Shown piece by piece: positions 8,400 through 16,567 of a stretch of DNA of 48,887 nt (within the stretch, counting starts at the first letter, position 1; each line of letters begins with the position of its first letter). The DNA comes from Gammaproteobacteria bacterium (GTDB lineage: Bacteria > Pseudomonadota > Gammaproteobacteria > GCA-001735895). The position numbers and the translations under genes are program-made. The stretch covers positions 1 to 48,887 of the forward strand of contig JASJCI010000042.1 of NCBI GenBank assembly GCA_030066085.1, read 5' to 3'. The notes beneath the pieces are model-generated. The model was given only the letters and a program-made list of their open reading frames with translations, had not been told where the DNA came from and did not search any database.

Positions 8400-9146
8400 G
8401 TGTCCGCCCCTGCCACGCTGGTCATTCAGTCGCATCGCAAGCCGCTGCCGCATCCCTGGCTGCACGGCTGTCTCGATTCGGTCTTACGCTGGGCGCAAGC
8501 GAGGGGATTCGACTATCGTTTCGTGGACGACGAACTGTTCGCGCCGCTGGCCGCGGACCTGCTCGAGCGGCTGGCCGTACAGCGGGTAATAGCCACCGAT
8601 CTCGCCCGCCTGTACTGGCTGCAGCAAGGTCTCGACAGGGGCTACGAACGCGTTGTCTGGTGCGATGCCGATTTTCTCGTTTTTCGCCCGGACGAGTTCG
8701 AGCTGCCTGCTGCGGACTGCGCGGTTGGATGTGAAACCTGGATACAGCGCGATGCGCGCGGTCGTCCGCGGGTTTATCCCAAGGTGCACAATGCCTTCCT
8801 GATGTTTCGGCGTGACAACCACCTGCTCGATTTTTACCGCGTGACCGCCGAGCGGCTGGTGCACCTGAACCGGGGCAGCATGCCGCCGCAGTATATCGGG
8901 CCGAAACTGTTGACCGCGTTGCACAATATTGCCCGCCTGCCGGTGCTGCAAAGTGCGGGCATGCTGAGTCCGGCCGTGCTGCAGGACCTTGCCGACGGCG
9001 GCGGTGATGCGCTCGACCTGTTTCGCCGCCGAGCACCGGCGCCCGTGTATGCCGCCAATCTCTGCGCTTCGCTGTGCGCCGCCGAGCATGGCGACGATGC
9101 TGTCGTCAGCCGGGCAATCGAGCAGCTGCTCGAGTCGGGAATCTGA
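8400..9146 (+). CDS. putative glycosyltransferase with DxD motif
   Basis: A protein of 248 aa resembling small cytosolic nucleotide-sugar transferases. The segment YERVVWCDADFLVF holds a DAD motif at residues 89-91, the usual divalent-metal and sugar-nucleotide site, preceded by ARLYWLQQGLDRGY, a pattern seen in GT32-like and mannosyltransferase-like enzymes. The GTG at 8400 (MSAPATLVIQSHRKP) is preferred because the fold begins there; another GTG at 8346 would add 18 residues with no domain. No signal peptide is seen. Two PhyH oxygenase genes follow within 72 bases on the same strand. Acceptor and sugar cannot be predicted. Confidence 0.68.
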   Translation: MSAPATLVIQSHRKPLPHPWLHGCLDSVLRWAQARGFDYRFVDDELFAPLAADLLERLAVQRVIATDLARLYWLQQGLDRGYERVVWCDADFLVFRPDEFELPAADCAVGCETWIQRDARGRPRVYPKVHNAFLMFRRDNHLLDFYRVTAERLVHLNRGSMPPQYIGPKLLTALHNIARLPVLQSAGMLSPAVLQDLADGGGDALDLFRRRAPAPVYAANLCASLCAAEHGDDAVVSRAIEQLLESGI

Positions 9147-9217
9147 GTCGCGCCGGCGATTCTGGTTCGAGTCGCCGTGATGGGCTAAGATCGAATCCGG
9201 GAACGGGCGGAACGCTT

Positions 9218-10048
9218 ATGGGCAAGTTACTGACGCGGACGCAGGTCGAGCAATTCCGGCAAACGGGATTCCTGTCACCGATCGACGTGATGTCGGTCGA
9301 CGAGGCCGACGCCTGTGCCCGACGACTCGAGGCGCTGGAGGAGGCTTACCCCGGGCATCTCAACCCGGAGAACCGCAACAATCCCCATCTCGCTTTCCGG
9401 CTGTTCGACGAGCTGGCGCATCATCCGCGCGTGCTCGACGCGGTCGAGGACCTGATCGGTGCCGACTTCTCGCTGTGGGGCAGCGTACTGTTCGCGAAGG
9501 AACCCGCCAGTCCCCACTACGTCAGCTGGCACCAGGATGCAACCTATGCCGGGGTCGAGCCGCACGATTACGTAACACCGTGGATCGCGTTGACGCCGAG
9601 CAATCGCGAATCGGGCTGCATGAGCATGATCCCGGGCAGCCACCTCGATTCGATTCGCGCACACCGGGATACGTTCGCCGAGGACAATATCCTGACCCGC
9701 GGCCAGGCGATTAGCGACGTCGATGTCGACTCGGCGGTCGACCTGGTGCTGCAGCCCGGCCAGATGTCGATCCATCATTGCCGGGTGATCCACGGCTCGC
9801 AACCCAACCGCAGTGGCGCCCGGCGCATCGGTTTCGCGCTGCAGGGATACGCACCCGCCGGCAGCTGCCAGGTCCTGGGCGAAAATCTCTGGCTGCCGGT
9901 ACGGGGTAAGCCGCGCCACCCGCGAATGACCCGCCTGTCGCGTCCGCGCGCCGACCTGGACGCAGCGGCGATCGACCAGCGCCGGCGCGCCAATCAAAAC
10001 TGGGCGGACATTCTCTACCGGGATGCCCGCATGCAGCGTGCCTACTGA
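9218..10048 (+). CDS. PhyH-family Fe(II)/2-oxoglutarate dioxygenase (first of two)
   Basis: A cytosolic non-heme iron oxygenase of 276 aa. The iron-binding triad is visible: H105 and D107 in SWHQDATYAG and the distal H192 in RVIHGSQPNRSG, followed by Arg residues that would hold 2-oxoglutarate. WIALTPSNRESGCMSMIPGSHLDS is the conserved PhyH core. The ATG at 9218 is the first that gives the family's usual N-terminus, TRTQVEQFRQTGFLSP. It precedes a second PhyH gene by 13 bases, and a glycosyltransferase gene lies 71 bases upstream. Substrate is unknown; family members hydroxylate acyl chains, amino acids and secondary metabolites. Confidence 0.87.
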   Translation: MGKLLTRTQVEQFRQTGFLSPIDVMSVDEADACARRLEALEEAYPGHLNPENRNNPHLAFRLFDELAHHPRVLDAVEDLIGADFSLWGSVLFAKEPASPHYVSWHQDATYAGVEPHDYVTPWIALTPSNRESGCMSMIPGSHLDSIRAHRDTFAEDNILTRGQAISDVDVDSAVDLVLQPGQMSIHHCRVIHGSQPNRSGARRIGFALQGYAPAGSCQVLGENLWLPVRGKPRHPRMTRLSRPRADLDAAAIDQRRRANQNWADILYRDARMQRAY

Positions 10049-10061
10049 GGATTGGAAACCG

Positions 10062-10928
10062 ATGGTATTGAACGAGCAGCAGCTCGATGAATTCGAACAG
10101 CGCGGGGTGATCCTGCTCGAGCGTGCCCTCGACGAGGCCGAACTATCGCCACTGCGCGCGCAGCTGCAGGACTGGGTAGACGAGTCGCGCCAGCACGATG
10201 GTCCTTTCGGTGCCATGCTGGACGGCCGTCCACGCTTCGACGTCGAGCCGGGTCATTCGGCCGCTCGACCGGCACTGCGCCGGGTCGCCTCGCCGGAGGA
10301 GGTTTCACCGGTGTTTCGTGACCTGCTATACCGTGGCCCGCTGCTGGACGCGGCTGCCGACCTGCTCGGTGGCGACGTACGTTTCCATCACGCCAAGCTA
10401 AACTGCAAGTTGCCCGGCAGCGGTACGCGGGTCGCGTGGCACCAGGACTTTCCCTTCGATCCGCTGAGCAACGATGACAGCATTACCGTCATGCTTTACC
10501 TGGATGACGTCGATGGCGATCTCGGACCGCCACGGGTGGTGCCCGGTTCGCACCGCGGGCCGCTGTATTCACTGCGCCAGAACGGGATTTTTACCGGTGC
10601 GGTAGACGCCGCGGTAGCGGCCGACTGCGAGCGCGCCGCGCTGGAATGTGTCGGCCCGGCCGGCACGCTGTGCCTGATGCACACCCGCTGCCTGCACGCG
10701 TCGTCGGCAAACCGCGCACAGCGTGCGCGTACGCTCTTCATTGCCAGCCTGTACGCGGCCGACGCGGTACCGTTGGCGCCGGTTGCGGTGCCGAGCCGTT
10801 TGCACGGCCAGCTGCTGCGCGGGCGGGACCGTGGCCGCGTGCGCGCGGTCCCGCTGCAGGTGGAAATGCCGGAAGTGCCCGAAGGCGCCTCGTTTTTTGC
10901 CCAGCAGGCCAAACAGGGTAACGCGTAA
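10062..10928 (+). CDS. PhyH-family Fe(II)/2-oxoglutarate dioxygenase (second of two)
   Basis: A second PhyH oxygenase of 288 aa directly after the first. Iron ligands are H127 and D129 in VAWHQDFPFDP and H212 in TRCLHASSANR, with nearby Arg for 2-oxoglutarate. VMLYLDDVDGDLGPPRVVPGSH gives the central strand. The start at 10062 (MVLNEQQLDEFEQRG) matches the N-terminal helix of the first enzyme. Overall identity to its neighbour is low by eye, so the two probably act on different substrates or successive steps rather than being a recent duplication. It is convergent with the UspA gene, eight bases away. Confidence 0.86.
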   Translation: MVLNEQQLDEFEQRGVILLERALDEAELSPLRAQLQDWVDESRQHDGPFGAMLDGRPRFDVEPGHSAARPALRRVASPEEVSPVFRDLLYRGPLLDAAADLLGGDVRFHHAKLNCKLPGSGTRVAWHQDFPFDPLSNDDSITVMLYLDDVDGDLGPPRVVPGSHRGPLYSLRQNGIFTGAVDAAVAADCERAALECVGPAGTLCLMHTRCLHASSANRAQRARTLFIASLYAADAVPLAPVAVPSRLHGQLLRGRDRGRVRAVPLQVEMPEVPEGASFFAQQAKQGNA

Positions 10929-10936
10929 TACCCTTG

Positions 10937-11776
10937 CTAGTGCGCGAGAAACAGCGGCAGCGTCGTGCGCTTGAGCAATTCACGCGTTACCCCGCCCAGG
11001 ATGATCTCGCGCAGGCGGGCATGACCGTAGGCGCCCATCACGATCAGGTCGGCGTTCATGTCCGCGGCCTGGCCCAGGATCGCGTCGGCCGGATTCATAT
11101 CGGTATCGCTGATGCCGCTGGAAACGCTGTCCACGCCATGCGCTTCGAGCGTGCGCGCGAGTTCCTCGGCATGCGGATGACCACGCGCGATCAGACCCTC
11201 GCCCCGGTCGGGTTCGGACGACAATACGACGACGGTTTCGGCGGTTTGCAGCAACGGCAGGGCCTCGCGCATCGCGCGCGCCGATTCGCGACTGGCGTTC
11301 CAGGTCAGCAGGATGCGCTGTCCCGGCGCGGCCAGTTTGCCGCCGTGCGGTACCACCAGGCAAGGACAGGCGCCTTCGAACAGCAAGGCATCCGCGAGGC
11401 CGTAGCTGGTGTTGTCCGGATCGTCGGGATCGTCCTGGCCGAGCAGCAGCAGGTCGGCATACTTGCTGTGCTCGCGCAGAATCGGGACGACCTGGCCCTC
11501 GACGACGTGGGCTTCCATGTCCACGCCGGCGTCTGCCGCCAGCCGGCGGTAGTCGACCAGGGCTTCCTCGGCGCGCGCAATCGCCTTTTCGGTTACCTCG
11601 GTAATCAGGTCGACGCTGATCTGTGCCTCGACGTAAGAGGGCACGACGTAATCGGGCACGATGAAAAGACCGTCGATACTCGCCTGCGACCGACGTGCCA
11701 TTGCAAAAGCGGTCTCGAGCCGATTGCGACAACCCTTGCTGTGATCGAGGTGTAACAGTAAACGCTTGATTTCCAT
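10937..11776 (-). CDS. tandem-domain universal stress protein
   Basis: Two UspA domains in one chain of 279 aa. The first runs from MEIKRLLLHLDHS to CPCLVVPHGG (about residues 1-145). The second starts at ILLTWNASRESARAMREA and ends with VMGAYGHARLREIILGGVTRELL, carrying the ATP-type G-2x-G-9x-G motif; the first domain lacks it. The ATG at 11776 has a GGGAG leader eight bases ahead. An FNR box lies 57-70 bases upstream, so induction under low oxygen is likely, as known for Usp genes in Anr/FNR regulons of pseudomonads. Confidence 0.9.
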   Translation of the reverse strand: MEIKRLLLHLDHSKGCRNRLETAFAMARRSQASIDGLFIVPDYVVPSYVEAQISVDLITEVTEKAIARAEEALVDYRRLAADAGVDMEAHVVEGQVVPILREHSKYADLLLLGQDDPDDPDNTSYGLADALLFEGACPCLVVPHGGKLAAPGQRILLTWNASRESARAMREALPLLQTAETVVVLSSEPDRGEGLIARGHPHAEELARTLEAHGVDSVSSGISDTDMNPADAILGQAADMNADLIVMGAYGHARLREIILGGVTRELLKRTTLPLFLAH

Positions 11777-11804
11777 GGTTTTACTCCCACAGGTATGTGT
11801 ATTT

Positions 11805-11846
11805 ATCATGCGCGAAGCCATGCGCCGGGGTATTGATTTGGGTCAA
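11805..11846 (-). promoter_or_regulatory. FNR-box promoter of the tandem UspA gene
   Basis: TTGATTTGGGTCAA at 11833-11846 matches the FNR consensus TTGAT-N4-ATCAA at 9 of 10 positions. On the minus strand a weak -10 (CATGAT, 11810-11805) lies exactly 22 bases beyond the box, the class II spacing that puts FNR at -41.5. Confidence 0.65.
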
Positions 11847-12114
11847 ACCGCCCGACGGTACAGCGGGTAACCTGCGAGTCTGATCGATTTGCGGCGCCAG
11901 GCGCTACCATGCCACGCCAGCGGGGTAAATCGTTAACCGCCGGGGGTTGCGCATGCCGCAAGCGAGATTTCGACCAACGTCATGACAGCGGCCAGGCCGA
12001 CGGCCGAACTAGAGCGATACCTGAACCTGGGCCTGCTCACGCTGCACGGCCCGGGAAACATCCCGGTGCGCTGATCTTGGCCTGTGACAACGGCCGCGGG
12101 GAAGGCAAACAATA
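11847..12114. other. intergenic stretch without a supported gene
   Basis: The 379-base gap between the UspA start and the Hsp20 stop holds the FNR promoter at one end and the Hsp20 terminator hairpin at the other. The middle has a 68-codon open frame on the plus strand (11909-12115) with an Arg/Gly-rich, non-globular composition and no ribosome site, so it is not called. Confidence 0.5.
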
Positions 12115-12136
12115 GCGGCCGGTCGAAACCGGCCGC
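12115..12136 (-). terminator. terminator hairpin after hsp20
   Basis: Perfect eight-base stem GCGGCCGG / CCGGCCGC with a six-base loop, 20 bases after the hsp20 stop. On the minus strand it is followed by TATTGTTTG, a modest U-rich run. Confidence 0.6.
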
Positions 12137-12155
12137 GTAAACCGGGTGAGTTGCC

Positions 12156-12605
12156 TCAGTCGATCTTGATGTCGATGGACCTGGGCTTGACGTCTTCGGC
12201 TTTCGGGATCGTCAGTGTCAGCACGCCATCGCGGTAAGATGCGTCGATCGCATCGGCGCGTACCGCTTCGGGCAGGGTGAAACTGCGCGCGAAGGTGCCG
12301 TGAAAGCGCTCGGTGCGGTGTTGCTTGCTGCCTTCTTCGCCGGTGGTCTTCTCACTACGTTTCTCACCGCGGATACTGAGCACACCGTTTTCGAGCTTGA
12401 CCTCGATGTCGTCGCGCGCGACCCCCGGCAGATCCGCCTTGATCTGGTACCTGTCGTCCGCTTCCTCGATATCGACCGATGGCGCCCAGTCGGCAAAACT
12501 GAGGTCTGTATTCAAATGCTTGGCCATGCTTCCGCCCGCGCTCTTGTTATAGCGATCGAGCAGGTTTTCGAATTCCTGAAAAGGGTTCCAGGTTTGCATT
12601 TTCAT
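12156..12605 (-). CDS. hsp20: Hsp20/alpha-crystallin small heat-shock protein
   Basis: An ATP-independent holdase of 149 aa. The alpha-crystallin domain runs from PSVDIEEADDRYQIKADLPG (about residue 45) to the C-terminal beta-strand, with GVLSIRGEKR and the family's A-x-x-x-x-G-V-L pattern in ASYRDGVLTLTIPK. A C-terminal KPRSIDIKID supplies the I-x-I oligomer tail. The ATG at 12605 is preceded by GGAGATTATCGA. An FNR box lies upstream, so this chaperone appears to belong to the low-oxygen regulon rather than to a purely heat-shock one. Confidence 0.93.
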   Translation of the reverse strand: MKMQTWNPFQEFENLLDRYNKSAGGSMAKHLNTDLSFADWAPSVDIEEADDRYQIKADLPGVARDDIEVKLENGVLSIRGEKRSEKTTGEEGSKQHRTERFHGTFARSFTLPEAVRADAIDASYRDGVLTLTIPKAEDVKPRSIDIKID

Positions 12606-12640
12606 TCGATAATCTCCTCTTCTGAACAGTTTACGAGGAT

Positions 12641-12681
12641 ATTGTAACGAAGGCGGGTTACAGCCTTTTGACGGGGGTCAA
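12641..12681 (-). promoter_or_regulatory. FNR-box promoter of hsp20
   Basis: TTGACGGGGGTCAA (12668-12681) is a symmetric FNR/Anr-type box with 8 of 10 consensus bases. On the minus strand TACAAT (12646-12641) is a good -10, 21 bases past the box, one base short of ideal class II spacing. The hsp20 ATG follows about 36 bases on. Confidence 0.68.
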
Positions 12682-12704
12682 AACCCCTGTCTGCCGGAGG
12701 GTTT

Positions 12705-13346
12705 TTAGCCGCCCTGTTCCATGACCCAGCGGATTGCGCGCTGGGTCAGTTCGTGGGCGGAATCGAGCGCAAGCTTTTTCTTGATGTGCGCCTGGTGGGT
12801 TTCGATCGTCTTGACGCTGAGTTTGAGATGTTCGGCGATGCGGCTGGCCGAGTGTCCGCGCCCGATCAACTCGAAAACCTGCAGCTCTCGATTCGACAGG
12901 CTATCGATATCGCGGCGCTCGTTGCTGACGTCGGCCATGCCGTTGTGCATGCGATCGGTCATCCTGGGGCTGAGGTAAACCTTGCCGCCGAGTACCTGCC
13001 GAATCGCCTGGATGATGCGGTCCTGGGCTTCCTGCTTGTTGATATAGCCGCGTGCACCCGCGGCGAGAACGCGCTCGGCGTAGAGAGTTTCGTCGTGCAT
13101 CGACGCCACCAGCATGAGCAGGTCCTGGTCGCGCGCACGCAGTCGCTCGATAAGGTCCAGTCCGCTACCGCCGGCCAGCGACAGGTCGATAATCGCGAGG
13201 TCCGGCCGAGACTGTTCGACCTGGTTCAGCGCCTCGGCAACGTCACCGGCTTCACCGCAGACCTCGAGATCCGGGCAATCGCCGATCAATTGCGCAAATC
13301 CCGCGCGGACCAGTGGATGATCGTCGACGATCAGTATGCGAGCCAT
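12705..13346 (-). CDS. NarL/FixJ-type response regulator
   Basis: A 213-aa regulator with an N-terminal receiver (phospho-acceptor D54 in LAIIDLSL, acidic D8/D9, switch S82 and K104) and a C-terminal LuxR-type helix-turn-helix (LSNRELQVFELIGRGHS to LSVKTIETHQAHIKKKL). Receiver and DNA-binding parts are joined by a short linker near residue 135. The gene follows its sensor kinase after eight bases, so the two form a two-component pair. Given the FixL-like heme PAS in the partner, it probably responds to oxygen or NO. Its target genes are not evident, though the surrounding respiration genes are candidates. Confidence 0.92.
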   Translation of the reverse strand: MARILIVDDHPLVRAGFAQLIGDCPDLEVCGEAGDVAEALNQVEQSRPDLAIIDLSLAGGSGLDLIERLRARDQDLLMLVASMHDETLYAERVLAAGARGYINKQEAQDRIIQAIRQVLGGKVYLSPRMTDRMHNGMADVSNERRDIDSLSNRELQVFELIGRGHSASRIAEHLKLSVKTIETHQAHIKKKLALDSAHELTQRAIRWVMEQGG

Positions 13347-13354
13347 GCGTGCAA

Positions 13355-14938
13355 TTACCCGTTATCGACCGGAAAGCGGCACTGTACGCGCGTGCCGTCC
13401 TCGGGCGAGGAATCGATGTCGAGCTCGGCGTCGATCATGCCGCAGCGCTGACGCATGATGCGCAGGCCGAGCCCGCCGTTATCAGCCGCCTGCGGCAGGA
13501 TACCGATACCGTTGTCGCTGATCGTCAGGTAGCCACGGCGATCGGCCAGTCCGAGCTCGACCTCGATGCGGTCGGCGTCGGCATGTTTGAGCGCGTTGTT
13601 GATGGCTTCCTGCGCCATGCGGTAGAGGTGCATCGCGGTGAAACTGTCGGAAATCTCTATGCGGTCGTGGATCCTCAGGCGGACCGAGATGTTGCTGTGG
13701 CCGCGCACGCCGGTAACCAGGTTTTGCAGCGCGCTGGCAAACCCCTCGGTTTCGATGTCGACCGGCATCAGACCGCGCGACAGCGCGCGCACCTGGGCGA
13801 TGGCTTCCTGCAGGCCGGCCGCCAGCTTGCCGGCAAGCTCGTGTTCGGGCTTGCTGGCCTTGTTCAGCAGGCTGGTGGCGAGCATGCCGAGGCCGGTCAG
13901 TTGCTGGCCGAGCCCGTCGTGCAGCTCCTGGCCTATGCGGCGCTGCTCGCGCACTGGCACTTCGAGTATTTCGCGTTGCAGCTGCTGCTGCTCGCTGAGA
14001 TCGAGGATGACGCCGGCGAACAGGCGCACATGGTCGACGTCGATATCACCGATCGACAGGTAGATCGGAAAGCGGCTGCCGTCCTTGCGCATCGCGATCA
14101 ACTGGCGCCCGGTGCCGACGATGTGCGGGATACCGGATTGCAGGTAGCGCTGCATGTAGCCGTCGTGTTCGCGGGCGCGATCGGGCGGCATGAGACAATT
14201 GACTTTCTGCCCCAGCAGTTCGTCCTTGCGGTAGCCGAACAGTTTTTCCGCGGCCGGGTTGGCAAACTGGATTTCGCCCCCCTTGTTGGCCAGGATGATA
14301 CCCTCGAGGGAAGTCTCGGCCAGGGTGAGGAAGGTGGCCGCCTGCTGATCGATGGCGGCCAGGATCGGGCGTGAAACGCGGAAGAACAGCTGGCTCGCGG
14401 TGAAAATCACGAGTACCGCGGCGATCAGCGCCAGCACGGCGGCGCGCAGGAACGGCGCCTGTATCTCGGCCATGTCCACCTTTGCCACCAGGCCGAGCTC
14501 GAGTATCGCTACCGGCTCGTAGGCGGCCAGCACCTCGGCACCGCGATAATCGAGTCCGACCATGATGCCGGAGCGACCCTCGAGCGCACGCTGCATGGGT
14601 TCGGCCCAGTCGCCGTGGTAGGGAATCGAGGTCAGCCCGGCGGAATCGTCGTGGTCGCGCCGGATCAGGAACACGATCTGGTCGTCGACCCGCTGTGCCA
14701 GCGCAAACTCGCCACTGTCACCGAAACCCGTGAATTCGGAGTGTGCCGCGGCCACCACGTCCAGCGCGGCGTCGAAATCGATCGCGCCGGTCTTGCGGCT
14801 GTCGAGCTGTACGATGGCCTCGATCAGGCGTGCCTGGCTGCCGGCGAGTTCGGTAAGCCGCAGGCGATGCTGATCGATGGCGGCAGTGTACAGGCTGAAG
14901 ATCGACAACGCGGTGACGATTAGCGTGGCGGCCGCCAT
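13355..14938 (-). CDS. sensor histidine kinase with FixL-type heme PAS and NarX-type kinase core
   Basis: A membrane sensor of at least 527 aa. Order: first membrane helix (residues 3-19), periplasmic region to about 164, second helix (165-186), PAS domain (about 200-315), HisKA_3 phospho-acceptor H340 in GQELHDGLGQQL, and HATPase with NNALKHA and SDNGIGI. The PAS segment has H258, R264, H272 and R278 with exactly the +6, +14, +20 spacing of His200, Arg206, His214 and Arg220 of Bradyrhizobium FixL, the heme ligand and heme-pocket residues. This supports heme-based oxygen sensing. ATG 14938 has no ribosome site. A strong AAAGGAG precedes an ATG at 14993 that is one frame off; dropping one base after it would restore a natural N-terminus, so a frameshift or sequence error is likely. 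Confidence 0.85.
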   Translation of the reverse strand: MAAATLIVTALSIFSLYTAAIDQHRLRLTELAGSQARLIEAIVQLDSRKTGAIDFDAALDVVAAAHSEFTGFGDSGEFALAQRVDDQIVFLIRRDHDDSAGLTSIPYHGDWAEPMQRALEGRSGIMVGLDYRGAEVLAAYEPVAILELGLVAKVDMAEIQAPFLRAAVLALIAAVLVIFTASQLFFRVSRPILAAIDQQAATFLTLAETSLEGIILANKGGEIQFANPAAEKLFGYRKDELLGQKVNCLMPPDRAREHDGYMQRYLQSGIPHIVGTGRQLIAMRKDGSRFPIYLSIGDIDVDHVRLFAGVILDLSEQQQLQREILEVPVREQRRIGQELHDGLGQQLTGLGMLATSLLNKASKPEHELAGKLAAGLQEAIAQVRALSRGLMPVDIETEGFASALQNLVTGVRGHSNISVRLRIHDRIEISDSFTAMHLYRMAQEAINNALKHADADRIEVELGLADRRGYLTISDNGIGILPQAADNGGLGLRIMRQRCGMIDAELDIDSSPEDGTRVQCRFPVDNG

Positions 14939-15122
14939 GATCAGGTAGAGCAGGCGAAACGAGTGTGACCGGGGTACCGGGCTGATGGTACATGACTCCT
15001 TTTTCGGCTATGGTATCCGGAAAATCACGGGATTCCCAATCAGGAAAACCCCGATGGTAGTCGGGTTGAATTTGCGCCAAGATGCGTAGCATAAGATTAC
15101 CGGATCCGAGGAGGCTAGTCGG

Positions 15123-15866
15123 ATGAGCAAGGAACATATCAGTATCGCGCCCAATTACTGCCACGTCTGCGATACGCGCGGCGGTTGCCTGGGAACCCAG
15201 CTGCTCGACAGCCCCGAGGCGCGTCAGCAGCTGGTACAGGCGAAGAAGATCAACCGCAAGGGTGATCATATCTTCCGCGAGGGTGAAGATGCCGATGCGT
15301 TTTTCGTCGTCCGCAGCGGTTCGGTCAAGAGCTACCTGGTAACCGAGGAAGGCGACGAGCAGGTCCTCGGCTTTTACCTGCCGGGTGACGTATTCGGCAT
15401 GGACACCGACGACAGCGAAGCCCGCATGTCATCGGCGATTGCGCTCGAAACCACGTCACTGTGTCGCTTCCCGCACAGTTATCTCACCGAAACCACGGAC
15501 GGTAACAAGCTGCTCAAACTCAGCGCCGAACAGATGCAGCGCGATCACAGCCTGGTACTGATGCTGGCGCGCAAGGATGCCGACGGGCGAATCGCGACCT
15601 TCCTCGACGATCTTGCGCATCGGTACCAGTCGCGCGGGTACTCCGGATCATCCTTCCTGTTGTCGATGTCGCGCCAGGACATCGGCTGTTACCTCGGTCT
15701 CGCGGTCGAAACCGTCAGCCGCACGCTGACGCGCTTCCAGGATTCGGGCATCCTGCAGGTCAACCGGCGCGAAGTCGAGATCAGGGACCACGATACCCTG
15801 AGCGAACTCGCGGGCAATCATCCCGAGAAAGCCAACAAGGAAGCGGGCGGGCTGGAATCGGCCTGA
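15123..15866 (+). CDS. fnr: FNR oxygen-responsive transcription regulator
   Basis: A CRP/FNR-family regulator of 247 aa. Three N-terminal cysteines (C13, C16, C22) and C114 reproduce the C-x2-C-x5-C plus distal Cys arrangement that binds the oxygen-labile [4Fe-4S] cluster of FNR. The cyclic-nucleotide-like fold covers residues 35-150, and the recognition helix has E196-T-V-S199-R200, the E-xx-SR that reads TTGAT half-sites. Five such boxes occur in this window, all near this gene. It starts at ATG 15123 behind GGAGG and is divergent from the heme-PAS kinase. Its 3' end overlaps the convergent SafE gene by 49 bases. Confidence 0.94.
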   Translation: MSKEHISIAPNYCHVCDTRGGCLGTQLLDSPEARQQLVQAKKINRKGDHIFREGEDADAFFVVRSGSVKSYLVTEEGDEQVLGFYLPGDVFGMDTDDSEARMSSAIALETTSLCRFPHSYLTETTDGNKLLKLSAEQMQRDHSLVLMLARKDADGRIATFLDDLAHRYQSRGYSGSSFLLSMSRQDIGCYLGLAVETVSRTLTRFQDSGILQVNRREVEIRDHDTLSELAGNHPEKANKEAGGLESA

Positions 15867-16564
15867 GCGTGATGCGCGTGGCCGTGTCCGCCGGCCAGTC
15901 CCGACCAGGCGCTGTAAACCCCGAACAGGATCATCAGAACACCCGCCGTGGTGCGAATTACCGGCGCCTGGAAGCCCTGTTTCAGACGGCCGAAGAGATT
16001 CCCGGCCAGCAGCATCGACGGCAGTGTGCCGAGACCGAATCCCAGCATCAGCAGCGCGCCCTCGAGGGCGCTGCCGGCAGTCAGCGACCAGGCTACCGCG
16101 GTATATACCAGGCCGCAGGGTAGCCAGCCCCACAAAACACCCAGCAACAGTGCCTGCAGCGGGCTCATTATCGGGAACAGTTTCTGGCCGATGGGCTGGA
16201 TATGTTGCCACAAGCGCGCACCGGCGCGCTCGAGATAACCCAGGCCGCGCCACCAGTTCGCCAGGTAAAGACCCAGCGCGATCATGAACGCGGCCGCGAA
16301 CAGGCGTCCGGCCAGGGGATCCAGCCCAAGCCTGACCAGCGTCGCCCCGAGGGTACCGGCCACCAGGCCGACACAGACGTAACTGCCGATACGACCGAGG
16401 TTATAGCTGAGCTGGTAGACGAACAGGTTGCGCGGGCGGGCGCTGATGTCGGCGCCGACACCCATGTTGAGCGCGGCGACGATACCGCCGCACATGCCGA
16501 TACAATGGCTGGACCCCAGCAGCCCGACCAGCATCGCGGCGGCGAAGGTCAGTTCGGCGGGCAT
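15818..16564 (-). CDS. SafE/UreH-type membrane protein of the cbb3 cluster
   Basis: A polytopic membrane protein of 248 aa, sulfite exporter TauE/SafE or UreH-like domain. It has about six helices, the N-terminal GSSHCIGMCGG and the internal GWLPCGLVYTA, a paired Cys pattern shared with DsbD-like and metal-linked transporters. Proteins of this group are regularly encoded beside ccoGHIS and may handle copper or thiols for oxidase assembly, but the substrate is not established. A His-rich tail (GGHGHAHHAQ) near residue 230 could bind metal. It follows ccoH after three bases. Confidence 0.82.
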   Translation of the reverse strand: MPAELTFAAAMLVGLLGSSHCIGMCGGIVAALNMGVGADISARPRNLFVYQLSYNLGRIGSYVCVGLVAGTLGATLVRLGLDPLAGRLFAAAFMIALGLYLANWWRGLGYLERAGARLWQHIQPIGQKLFPIMSPLQALLLGVLWGWLPCGLVYTAVAWSLTAGSALEGALLMLGFGLGTLPSMLLAGNLFGRLKQGFQAPVIRTTAGVLMILFGVYSAWSGLAGGHGHAHHAQADSSPPASLLAFSG

Positions 16565-16567
16565 GGA

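Noticed and set aside
11909-12115. 68-codon plus-strand frame in the UspA-Hsp20 gap
   Set aside because: No ribosome site, Arg/Gly-rich composition, and it ends inside the hsp20 terminator hairpin.
15050-15065. TTGAA...CCAA sequence upstream of fnr as an FNR autoregulation site
   Set aside because: Spacing and half-sites do not fit TTGAT-N4-ATCAA.
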